Source: JAZRUF01 sp045636205 (GTDB lineage: Bacteria > Bacillota > Clostridia > Oscillospirales > JAAYXM01). Taken from it: DNA of 39,144 nt. A model generated the notes under the pieces. That model made no database searches. It was not told the DNA's origin and saw only the letters and a program-made list of their open reading frames with translations. The stretch spans positions 1-39,144 of the forward strand of contig JAZTXE010000010.1 of assembly GCA_045636205.1 (NCBI GenBank), written 5' to 3'. Positions 32,745 to 39,129 of this stretch are shown piece after piece (the stretch's first letter is position 1; every line of letters begins with the position of its first letter). The position numbers were made by a program, and so were the translations under genes.

Positions 32745-33305
32745 ATGGATAAAAAGCTGCTGCGTAAAATACATATGGAAGAGCTTGCGCGAATGCAGGA
32801 GAGCAGAATGACTGAGGCGGATTTGAAAATTTGCCAAAACATATTACAGTCAGAAGAATATAGAAACGCTGAAAAACTGTTTTTATACGTAAGCGTAGGC
32901 AAAGAGGTTGACACACGCAATCTTATATCGCAGGCGCTTCGGGACGGTAAAAAGGTATATATACCCATATGCCACGGCGGTGGGGTTATGCATGCTGCAC
33001 GGCTTGAAAGCGAAGATGACTTGATTGACGGGCGCTATGGTATTCCTACGGTTTCGGAGGAAAGTGAAAAGACATCGCCCGATGAGCTTGATTTTATATT
33101 AGTTCCCGGCGTGTGTTTTGACAGAAGCGGAAACCGTTTGGGGCGTGGTGGCGGATATTATGACCGCTATCTTGCAAATGACGTCAGCGCGGCACTTGTA
33201 GGAGTGTGTCGCAAAGAACAGCTTCTTGATGAAATGAATGTTGACGAGCACGACAGGAAAGTTCACGTAATAATAAGCGATGAAGAGATTTGGCGCGTAA
33301 AATAG
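32745..33305 (+). CDS. 5-formyltetrahydrofolate cyclo-ligase
   Basis: The 186-residue protein has the family's C-terminal signature GNRLGRGGGYYDRYL and the VPGVCFDRSG lead-in; VSVGKEVDTRNLI is in the N-terminal half. It converts 5-formyl-THF to 5,10-methenyl-THF with ATP. GCGGGTGG precedes the ATG. It is the last gene before a convergent small gene; the hairpin 33311-33331 separates them. Confidence 0.93.
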   Translation: MDKKLLRKIHMEELARMQESRMTEADLKICQNILQSEEYRNAEKLFLYVSVGKEVDTRNLISQALRDGKKVYIPICHGGGVMHAARLESEDDLIDGRYGIPTVSEESEKTSPDELDFILVPGVCFDRSGNRLGRGGGYYDRYLANDVSAALVGVCRKEQLLDEMNVDEHDRKVHVIISDEEIWRVK

Positions 33306-33310
33306 ACAAA

Positions 33311-33331
33311 GGCTCCGGAAAATCCGGAGCC
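33311..33331. terminator. Hairpin terminator, minus strand favoured
   Basis: GGCTCCGGA at 33311-33319 pairs perfectly with TCCGGAGCC at 33323-33331 around AAA. On the minus strand the stem is followed by TTTGTCTATTTT, which suits termination of the 27-residue gene. On the plus strand there is no T run, so it may stop the cyclo-ligase gene only weakly. Confidence 0.65.
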
Positions 33332-33364
33332 CTGTACAAAGGGTATGGACGTTTGCGCCAAGGA

Positions 33365-33448
33365 TTAGTTGCAGCAACAGCAGAGAACAACGATGATTAC
33401 AAGGATCCAAATCCAGTTGGAGTCGTCGAAAATATTGTTAAAGCACAC
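33365..33448 (-). CDS. 27-residue Trp-rich membrane mini-protein with CCCCN tail
   Basis: The predicted protein has 27 residues. It starts MCFNNIFDDSNWIWIL, continues with a hydrophobic stretch VIIVVL and ends CCCCN. It starts with GTG at 33448, with AGGTG 7 nt upstream. On the minus strand, GTGACA (33505-33510) and TAGTAT (33481-33486), 18 bp apart, form a possible promoter, and the hairpin 33311-33331 can terminate it. Short proteins with an Asp/Trp-rich lead, a hydrophobic helix and a cysteine cluster at the end are common in gut Clostridia but mostly not annotated. Function unknown; signalling or cell-envelope roles are guesses. Confidence 0.65.
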   Translation of the reverse strand: MCFNNIFDDSNWIWILVIIVVLCCCCN

Positions 33449-33549
33449 AATGTTTCACCTCGCTTTATTGGCTCTGGTTTATACTATGCCAAAGCTTGAG
33501 AGAGTGTCACAATATTTGGGATAAGAATTTGAAAGGCAGGGGATATACA

Positions 33550-34653
33550 GTGGCAGATTACAGGAATGAGAGAACTCAGAAATTTGATGTCCGGCAGACT
33601 TCTGCAGGACGCAGAAAGTCAAAGAAAAAAAGGATAAACAAAAACGCGATTATGATGTACTGGGCGTTTGTTCTCGGTATATCAATGCTTTTTTCGGCTT
33701 TTATTATAGTTGCCGCCAATGAGGTTTTTGCGTTTAAAAAGCCGGACTATACTGCGGTTGTGGAAATCCCTGAAAATGCGGGGACGTACCAGGTCGCGCG
33801 CATATTAAAGAAGGCGGATATTATAAATCATCCGATGCTCTTTAGCCTTTTTGTCGGCCTTACAACCGACGATGTAAAGTTTATCGCCGGAAAACATGAA
33901 CCCAATGCATCTCTTGATTACAGAGCACTTCTGCGTACATTAACGCGCAAATCAACATATAAGGAGACTGTGCGTGTAACCATACCTGAGGGGTATAACA
34001 TCAAGCAGATAGTCGAACTTATGGTAGAAAAGGGCGTTTGTGAAAAACAAGCGCTTGAGGCTGTGCTCAAGGGGCATGACTTTGAAGAGACGATTCTTGA
34101 GAATTTAAAGAGTGGCGAGCTGAATCGTCTTGAGGGTTATTTGTTCCCGGATACCTATGAGTTTTATGTGGGCGATGACCCGGTGCGCGTAGTAAAGAAG
34201 CTTATTTCAAACTTTAAGAATAAATTCACCAACGCAATGACATCCCGAGCGGGTGAACTCAATATGACGGTTCATGAAGTTATCACCCTTGCATCCATTA
34301 TAGAGAAAGAAGCAACCGCGGCGGACCGTGAGAAAATTTCATCCGTGTTCCACAACAGGCTTGACAGCAAAAGCTATCCGTACCTTGAATCATGCGCGAC
34401 GGTTCAGTATGCGCTGGGCACTAATAAAAAAGTGCTGACGATAGAGGATACTAAGGTTGAAAGTCCGTATAACACATATGAAAACAAGGGTTTACCGCCC
34501 GGACCGATAGCAAGCCCGGGAATAGAGGCTATTGAGGCTGCGCTGTATCCGGCAGACACGGATTACCTGTTCTTTGCTCTGCAGGAAAACGGAACGCACA
34601 AATTCTCAAAGACATACGCAGAGCATCAGAAGGTACCCAATTTAAATCCGTGA
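33550..34653 (+). CDS. mltG: Endolytic murein transglycosylase MltG
   Basis: The protein has 367 residues from the GTG at 33550, where GGCAGGGG sits 7 nt upstream; the longer frame from 33496 has no ribosome binding site. It has a basic N-terminus, one membrane helix (about residues 34-55) and an extracellular YceG domain. Conserved parts are EGYLFPDTYEF, LASIIEKEATA with the catalytic Glu, and NKGLPPGPIASPG. MltG cuts nascent peptidoglycan strands and sets their length. It precedes the U32 gene as in B. subtilis yrrL-yrrN, but trmR is not between them. Confidence 0.93.
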   Translation: MADYRNERTQKFDVRQTSAGRRKSKKKRINKNAIMMYWAFVLGISMLFSAFIIVAANEVFAFKKPDYTAVVEIPENAGTYQVARILKKADIINHPMLFSLFVGLTTDDVKFIAGKHEPNASLDYRALLRTLTRKSTYKETVRVTIPEGYNIKQIVELMVEKGVCEKQALEAVLKGHDFEETILENLKSGELNRLEGYLFPDTYEFYVGDDPVRVVKKLISNFKNKFTNAMTSRAGELNMTVHEVITLASIIEKEATAADREKISSVFHNRLDSKSYPYLESCATVQYALGTNKKVLTIEDTKVESPYNTYENKGLPPGPIASPGIEAIEAALYPADTDYLFFALQENGTHKFSKTYAEHQKVPNLNP

Positions 34654-34681
34654 TTAAGATATGATAAAAGGCGGGAAAATT

Positions 34682-35902
34682 ATGAAGAGACCGGAGCTTT
34701 TATCACCGGCAGGTGACAGAGAAAAGCTTGAAACCGCGCTCGCATACGGTGCAGATGCGGTATACCTTGCAGGTGAGGAATTTGGAATGCGCTGTGCTTC
34801 CGAAAACTTTTCGCAGGACAGCATTGCAGACGCGATAGCGTATGCCCATAAACGAGGGGCGGCGGTGTATGTTACGTTAAATACAATGCCGCGCAACGAT
34901 GAAGTTGCGCGGCTGCCTGCATTTCTCGAGGTGCTTGAGAGTGCGGGTGCAGATGCGGTTATTGTTGCAGATATTGGTGTTTTATCTGCGGTTAAGAAAT
35001 ATGCGCCGAATGTTAAAATCCATATAAGCACTCAGGCGAGTATTGTAAATTATCAAAGTGCGAATGCGTGGCACGAGTTGGGTGCTGACCGTATAGTTTT
35101 AGCACGTGAACTCAGCCTTGACGAAATTCGTGAGATACGTGCAAAAACTCCCACAGAACTTGAGATAGAGACGTTTGTGCACGGAGCAATGTGTATGTCC
35201 TATTCCGGGCGGTGTATGCTTTCAACATATATGACCGGGCGTGACTCCAACCGTGGACGCTGTGCGCAACCTTGTCGTTGGAAATATGCGGTTATGGAAG
35301 AAAAACGTCCGGGCGAGTATTATGAAATTTGCGAGGATGGAAAAGGTACATACATATTCAATTCGAAGGATATGTGTATGATTGAGCATATTCCTGAGCT
35401 TATCGATGCGGGGATTGACAGCTTTAAGATAGAAGGTCGTGTCAAATCCGCTTTTTACAATGCGACGATAACAAATGCCTACAGAATGGCGATTGACTCA
35501 TATTTGGAATGTCCGGAAAAATGGAACCCGAAAGGTCCGTGGTCGGAGGAAGTTCACAAGGTAAGCCACCGCGAATATTTCACAGGCTTTTATTTAGGAG
35601 AAACACCCAGTGAGTATCATAGGGATTCAATGTATATTCGAGACTGGGATGTTGCCGCGGTTGTTTTAGACTGTGATGCAGACGGAAAAGCGCGTATAAG
35701 CGTGCGAAACCGGTTCTTTAGCGGGGATGATTTGGAGCTTCTTGAGCCGAAAAAAGAAACCTGCGCGTTTAAGGCCGAGCTTTTTGATTTGGACGGTCAG
35801 GTGCTTGATGTTGCGCGTCATGCAAAGATGGAAGCGTATATAATTTTGCCGCGCCAAGCGGTGGCAGGCGCTATGCTCAGAGTAAGACGTGGCGAGGAAT
35901 GA
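34682..35902 (+). CDS. Peptidase U32 family protein, TrhP-like
   Basis: The protein has 406 residues from the ATG at 34682 after AAAGGCGGG. It begins MKRPELLSPAGDREKLETAL, typical of U32. The cysteine cluster CMSYSGRCMLSTY, then GRCAQPCRW, would bind an iron-sulfur cluster, and KDMCMIEHIPEL and DSFKIEGRVKS follow. Relatives TrhP and RlhA act in RNA hydroxylation (tRNA uridine-34, 23S rRNA). Position behind mltG parallels B. subtilis yrrN/yrrO (trhP1/trhP2), so a tRNA hydroxylation role is more likely than proteolysis. It overlaps the pseudouridine synthase gene by 4 bp. Confidence 0.88.
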   Translation: MKRPELLSPAGDREKLETALAYGADAVYLAGEEFGMRCASENFSQDSIADAIAYAHKRGAAVYVTLNTMPRNDEVARLPAFLEVLESAGADAVIVADIGVLSAVKKYAPNVKIHISTQASIVNYQSANAWHELGADRIVLARELSLDEIREIRAKTPTELEIETFVHGAMCMSYSGRCMLSTYMTGRDSNRGRCAQPCRWKYAVMEEKRPGEYYEICEDGKGTYIFNSKDMCMIEHIPELIDAGIDSFKIEGRVKSAFYNATITNAYRMAIDSYLECPEKWNPKGPWSEEVHKVSHREYFTGFYLGETPSEYHRDSMYIRDWDVAAVVLDCDADGKARISVRNRFFSGDDLELLEPKKETCAFKAELFDLDGQVLDVARHAKMEAYIILPRQAVAGAMLRVRRGEE

Positions 35903-36807
35903 ACAGAATAATTGAACACTGCGTCACAGTGACGCAGGATGGCTCTTTTTTGCGCGATTTGCTAAGACGTGAGCTTTCTATATCCGCAAAGCTACTTGCA
36001 AGGATAAAGCGCACTCCGAGGGGGATAACATTAAACGGAGAATCTGTTCATGTCAATGTGCGGGTAAAACAAGGGGATATTATTAAGGTTGTAATTGAAA
36101 ATAATGAGAGTGCATGTGCAAAGCTTATTCCCGTGCCCGGAGTGCTTGATGTTTATTATGAGGATGAAGATGTTCTTGTAATAAATAAACCCGCAGGGAT
36201 ACCGGTTCAGCCCGCTATAGGTGATCCGCAAGGTGCGATTGGGAATATCGTCGTCTGGCACTATGCTCAAAAAGGCGAAAACGTGATTTTCAGACCGGTT
36301 AATAGACTCGATAGCGGAACGTCAGGGCTTATGGCTGTTGCAAAGAATAGCCATGTGCATACCGCGCTTATAAATAAGCTGCATACCGGGCAGTTTAAGC
36401 GCAAATACCGTGCGATAGTGCACGGCAGATTCAGTCAGGAGTGCGGTAGCGTGGAAGCTCCTATTTGCAGAGAAGAAGGCTCGGTACTTAAAAGAATTGT
36501 TCATTCGGATGGAAAGTGGGCTAAAACAAATTATCGTGTTCTCGAAGAAATTGGGAATTGTAGCCTTGTCGAGCTTGAACTTATGAGCGGGAGAACCCAT
36601 CAAATCCGTGTACATATGTCGTATATAGGACATCCGCTTGTAGGAGATTTTTTATATGGAAAAGAAGAGCCGAAGTTGATAGAAAGGTTTGCACTTCACT
36701 CAGCGGAAATGAATTTCACACACCCTATTTCGGGTGAAGAAATTTTCTTAAAGTGCGATTTGCCCGAGGACATGTATGCAGCAATGCGAAAAATCAGCAG
36801 TATATGA
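35899..36807 (+). CDS. RluA-family pseudouridine synthase
   Basis: The 302-residue protein has an N-terminal S4-like RNA-binding part (about residues 12-75, LRRELSISAKLLARIKRTPR) and the RluA catalytic core with VNRLDSGTSGLMAVAKN, where the Asp is the nucleophile, plus the later GRTHQIRVHM motif. It isomerises uridines in rRNA or tRNA; the exact target (RluD, RluC or YlyB type) is not decided. ATG overlaps the stop of the U32 gene, so two probable RNA-modification genes are coupled. Confidence 0.9.
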   Translation: MNRIIEHCVTVTQDGSFLRDLLRRELSISAKLLARIKRTPRGITLNGESVHVNVRVKQGDIIKVVIENNESACAKLIPVPGVLDVYYEDEDVLVINKPAGIPVQPAIGDPQGAIGNIVVWHYAQKGENVIFRPVNRLDSGTSGLMAVAKNSHVHTALINKLHTGQFKRKYRAIVHGRFSQECGSVEAPICREEGSVLKRIVHSDGKWAKTNYRVLEEIGNCSLVELELMSGRTHQIRVHMSYIGHPLVGDFLYGKEEPKLIERFALHSAEMNFTHPISGEEIFLKCDLPEDMYAAMRKISSI

Positions 36808-36847
36808 AATAAAAATAAAAAAACTTATAAAAAGTCTAAAATAACTC

Positions 36848-36876
36848 TTGACAATCAGCTCGGAAATCTCTATAAT
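36848..36876 (+). promoter_or_regulatory. Consensus promoter of tRNA-Pro
   Basis: TTGACA at 36848-36853 and TATAAT at 36871-36876 are both perfect and separated by 17 bp. Transcription would start near 36883, 13 nt before the mature tRNA. This is the strongest promoter in the window by sequence. Confidence 0.9.
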
Positions 36877-36895
36877 ATAACAAGTGTTGAGACAA

Positions 36896-36972
36896 CGGGT
36901 TGTGGCTCAGTTTGGTAGAGCGCTGCGTTCGGGACGCAGAGGCCGCAGGTTCAAATCCTGTCAACCCGACCA
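36896..36972 (+). tRNA. tRNA-Pro (anticodon CGG)
   Basis: The 77-nt gene includes an encoded CCA. The acceptor stem CGGGTTG / CAACCCG is perfect, the anticodon stem is CTGCG / CGCAG with loop TTCGGGA, giving anticodon CGG for codon CCG. The T-arm GCAGG TTCAAAT CCTGT is normal. A terminator follows at 36978. The 3' 18 nt and the terminator are duplicated at 37162. Confidence 0.95.
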
Positions 36973-37026
36973 AAATTAAGGAATCTCGTAAAGCGAGGTT
37001 CCTTTATTTTTTGTTTAAATTGGAAG
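36955..37026 (+). repeat. Direct repeat, copy 1 (tRNA-Pro 3' end plus terminator)
   Basis: This 72-nt unit begins in the T-loop of tRNA-Pro at ATCCTG, includes the acceptor 3' strand, CCA and the terminator, and ends at TTGGAAG. It matches 37162-37233 with only a few differences (about five by eye) and no indels. Confidence 0.9.
36978..37014 (+). terminator. Intrinsic terminator after tRNA-Pro
   Basis: AAGGAATCTCG at 36978-36988 pairs with CGAGGTTCCTT at 36994-37004 with one G-U, followed by TATTTTTTG. It lies 5 nt after the CCA of tRNA-Pro. Confidence 0.9.
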
Positions 37027-37037
37027 GATTTGAACCT
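37025..37037 (-). repeat. Reverse-complement copy of tRNA-Pro T-arm
   Basis: AGGATTTGAACCT is the exact reverse complement of 36947-36959, the T-arm of the tRNA-Pro just upstream (13 of 13). It starts the insert that separates the two direct repeats. The same arrangement appears behind tRNA-Arg at 39130. Confidence 0.8.
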
Positions 37038-37161
37038 TAAGAAGGCATGCGGAGAAAAGCAAAATACTCCGGTGGAGTGTTTTGCCGACGCATGGTGCGA
37101 AGACGGGTACTGAGCGGTTAAACCGCTCGGTCGTCAAGCAAATAAGACGCGAAGCGGCTGT
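37027..37161. other. Structured 135-bp insert between tRNA-Pro 3'-end repeats
   Basis: This segment has no ORF of note. It has several hairpins: GCAAAATACTCC / GGAGTGTTTTGC at 37059-37085 (12 bp with one G-U, 3-nt loop), CGCA / TGCG at 37089-37099, and GAGCGG / CCGCTC at 37112-37128. It begins within the reversed T-arm copy and ends where the second copy of the tRNA 3' end begins. A small tRNA-targeted element, or a remnant of one, is the best reading; no integrase is present. Confidence 0.55.
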
Positions 37162-37233
37162 ATCCTGTCAACCCGACCAAAATAAAGGAATCTCGTAAAA
37201 CGAGTTTCCTTTATTTTTTGTTTAGATTGGAAG
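37162..37233 (+). repeat. Direct repeat, copy 2 (partial tRNA-Pro plus terminator)
   Basis: This is the second copy of the 72-nt unit: 18 nt of tRNA-Pro including ACCCGACCA, then the terminator sequence. The hairpin is slightly damaged (one T-T mismatch where copy 1 has G-U). There is no acceptor 5' strand, D-arm or anticodon, so it cannot make a tRNA. Confidence 0.88.
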
Positions 37234-37260
37234 AAATTAAATATTAAACCATAAGCGAAG

Positions 37261-37296
37261 AAAAGATAGAAACTCTCATGAGAGTTTCTATCTTTT
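37261..37296. terminator. Bidirectional terminator (36-bp palindrome)
   Basis: AAAAGATAGAAACTCTC at one side and its perfect complement at the other meet at the central ATG-like step; A and T runs on the two ends allow termination in both directions. It separates the tRNA-Pro region (plus) from the CorC-type gene (minus), which ends 5 bp away. Confidence 0.92.
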
Positions 37297-37300
37297 ACTT

Positions 37301-38572
37301 TTAGTCTTTATTTTTTTCTTCATCTTCGGTTTCGACTGTACGTATTACTTTTGCAAAAGCCACGCGATGGGAATCGGTTTGGGTTACAATTATATTTAAA
37401 TTCTCATAAGTGAAGCGGTCGCCCTTTACCGGGATTTTGTCAAGCTGCTCCATTATCCAACCACCGAGAGATACACTGTCCGCATCTTCATCATCAATGT
37501 CAAAGAATTGGCAGAAGTCGTTGAAATTTACCGTGCAGTCAACCAGGAATACGTTTTCAGATAACTCGCGGAAGGTGACGGTTACTTCATCGTGCTCGTC
37601 CCATATTTCACCAACCAACTCTTCGAGTATATCTTCCATCGTGACGATACCCAGAGTGCCGCCGTATTCGTCAATGACGATTGCGATATGAGATTTGCGC
37701 GTTTGCAGAAGCTTGAGCAGGTCATCTATCTTCTCCGACTTATGTATAAACAGCGGAGGAGTGATGATGTCGGTGACTTCTTTTTCGGTTACACCCGAGC
37801 CTATATAAAAATCCTTCTGATGGATTATGCCAACTATATTATCAATGTTTTCCTTGTAGACCAACAGACGCGAAAATCTTGACTCATTAAAAACACGTGC
37901 GATTTCTTCCTTCGGTGCTTCGATAGGAACTGCTTCCAAGTCTACGCGGTGAGTAAGAATATCCTCAGCTTCCAAATCGCCGAACTCTATGGCGTTACGT
38001 AAAAGGACACCCTCGTCAGTGTCAATGCTTCCTTCTTGTTCAACCTCGTCTACCAAGAGAAGCAGCTCTTCCTGCGACATTTTTGAGTCTTCCTCTACAT
38101 TAAAGAGTTTCGATATAAGCTTTTTCCACATGGAGAACAGGAAGTTTAAAGGGGTGAGCACCCAAATGAGCAGACGAATAAACGGAGCAGAAAACATTGC
38201 GAATTTCTCGGGAAAATCTTTTGCTATGCTCTTGGGTGTTATCTCGCCAAAAATAAGAACTGCTATGGTTACTACAACCGTAGATACCGTTGCTCCGATA
38301 TCGCCGTACAGATGAACGAATAAAACCGTGCCTATAGATGCAACTGCGATATTAACGATGTTATTTCCTATAAGAATTGTAGAAATCAGGCGGTCGTACT
38401 GCTCTGAAAGAGCCAGTGCGAGTTCTGCTTTTCGATTCCCTTTTTCCGACAGAGCTTTTAAGCGAGTCTTATTAAGGGAAGAAAAAGCGGTTTCGGTTGC
38501 TGAAAAATACCCTGAAAACAGTATGCATAACGCCATGGATATAATATAGGGTAATATGTCACTTGCGGTCAT
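37301..38572 (-). CDS. HlyC/CorC family transporter (DUF21-CBS-CorC)
   Basis: The 423-residue protein has a DUF21/CNNM membrane domain with about four helices in the first 150 residues (LPYIISMALCILFSGYFSAT first), containing ATETAFSSLNKTRLK. A CBS pair (about 205-325) includes IVGIIHQKDF and IVIDEYGGTLGIVTMEDILE, and a C-terminal CorC/HlyC domain ends near 415. Such proteins are linked to magnesium or cobalt export or tolerance. AAGGAGAG precedes the ATG. The long upstream region holds a consensus promoter and a terminator in the same direction (38668-38833), so it may be attenuated. Confidence 0.9.
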   Translation of the reverse strand: MTASDILPYIISMALCILFSGYFSATETAFSSLNKTRLKALSEKGNRKAELALALSEQYDRLISTILIGNNIVNIAVASIGTVLFVHLYGDIGATVSTVVVTIAVLIFGEITPKSIAKDFPEKFAMFSAPFIRLLIWVLTPLNFLFSMWKKLISKLFNVEEDSKMSQEELLLLVDEVEQEGSIDTDEGVLLRNAIEFGDLEAEDILTHRVDLEAVPIEAPKEEIARVFNESRFSRLLVYKENIDNIVGIIHQKDFYIGSGVTEKEVTDIITPPLFIHKSEKIDDLLKLLQTRKSHIAIVIDEYGGTLGIVTMEDILEELVGEIWDEHDEVTVTFRELSENVFLVDCTVNFNDFCQFFDIDDEDADSVSLGGWIMEQLDKIPVKGDRFTYENLNIIVTQTDSHRVAFAKVIRTVETEDEEKNKD

Positions 38573-38667
38573 TGTTTTTTATTCTCTCCTTAAAATTAAT
38601 TATAAAAAATAAGTTTTGATTTTTTAAATATCAGAGCCGGAAATAAATCCGCCGCCGCGTTGAAACG

Positions 38668-38712
38668 CAAAAAGGCATATCCACGAGGTGTTCTAACCGC
38701 GTGGATACGCCT
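38668..38712 (-). terminator. Intrinsic terminator upstream of CorC-type gene
   Basis: On the minus strand AGGCGTATCCACG (38700-38712) pairs with CGTGGATATGCCT (38673-38685) with one G-U, followed by five T at 38669-38673. The 14-nt loop is larger than usual. It lies between a promoter and the CorC-type gene in the same direction. Confidence 0.75.
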
Positions 38713-38798
38713 GTATATACATATCTGTAACTACAACAGTTTCCGGTTTCGTCGTCGCTACTGTCCATTTAAAATACTGTCTCCTAAAAATATAAGTT
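38668..38798 (-). ncRNA. Short promoter-to-terminator transcript: leader RNA or sRNA
   Basis: A minus-strand transcript of about 130 nt would start near 38798 from a consensus promoter and stop at the hairpin 38673-38712. The terminator lies about 100 bp before the CorC-type start, so read-through would express that gene. A TAGGAGA and an ATG at 38768 open a 45-codon frame, but that frame runs through the terminator stem. I do not recognise a known riboswitch (not the M-box, yybP-ykoY or c-di-GMP pattern by eye). This stretch and the tRNA-Arg promoter are the only signals seen in 38573-38997. Confidence 0.5.
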
Positions 38799-38804
38799 TT
38801 TACT

Positions 38805-38833
38805 ATTGTATCAAAAACAAATTCAACTGTCAA
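38805..38833 (-). promoter_or_regulatory. Consensus promoter upstream of CorC-type gene
   Basis: On the minus strand a perfect TTGACA (38828-38833) and TACAAT (38805-38810) are separated by 17 bp. Transcription would start near 38798. Confidence 0.75.
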
Positions 38834-38936
38834 CACATGATAGGGATTTTGTTTTTTAAAAAATGCGCAGTTCTTTTGTCGGCACGGATGGTAAATAGGG
38901 ATAAAAAGAAAAAAATAAAAAATTTTGAATTTAGGC

Positions 38937-38965
38937 TTGATTTTACAGTTGATATGTGGTATTAT
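38937..38965 (+). promoter_or_regulatory. Promoter of tRNA-Arg
   Basis: TTGATT at 38937-38942 and TATTAT at 38960-38965 are separated by 17 bp with TGG before the -10. Start near 38972, 26 nt before the mature tRNA. Confidence 0.65.
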
Positions 38966-38997
38966 ATTAAAGCTGTCAACAAAATAGCATTGGAAAT

Positions 38998-39074
38998 GCG
39001 CTCGTAGCTCAGCTGGATAGAGTGACTGGCTACGAACCAGTAGGTCAGGGGTTCGAGTCCCTTCAAGCGCGCCA
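38998..39074 (+). tRNA. tRNA-Arg (anticodon ACG)
   Basis: The 77-nt gene includes an encoded CCA. The anticodon stem ACTGG / CCAGT carries loop CTACGAA, giving anticodon ACG (read as ICG after deamination) for CGN arginine codons. The acceptor stem GCGCTCG / CAAGCGC has a C-A mismatch at pair 6-67, and the T-stem has one G-U. A terminator follows. Confidence 0.93.
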
Positions 39075-39078
39075 AATA

Positions 39079-39112
39079 AAATCCCTCGTACATTGGTACG
39101 GGGGATTTTTGT
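39079..39112 (+). terminator. Intrinsic terminator after tRNA-Arg
   Basis: AAATCCCTCGTAC at 39079-39091 pairs with GTACGGGGGATTT at 39096-39108 with one G-U around a 4-nt loop, followed by TT and GTTT. Confidence 0.9.
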
Positions 39113-39129
39113 TTATATATTATATTCCT

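Noticed and set aside
33290..33499. Plus-strand 69-residue frame over the mini-protein gene
   Set aside because: It overlaps the end of the cyclo-ligase gene and a terminator, lacks a ribosome binding site, and the minus-strand frame explains the sequence better.
37162..37180. A second tRNA-Pro gene
   Set aside because: Only the last 18 nt are present; the acceptor 5' strand, D-arm and anticodon arm are missing.
38631..38768. 45-codon frame MDSSDDETGNCC... in the CorC leader as a protein
   Set aside because: It has a plausible TAGGAGA site, but it reads through the terminator hairpin and its last third looks like translated structure. Kept only as a possibility in the leader entry.
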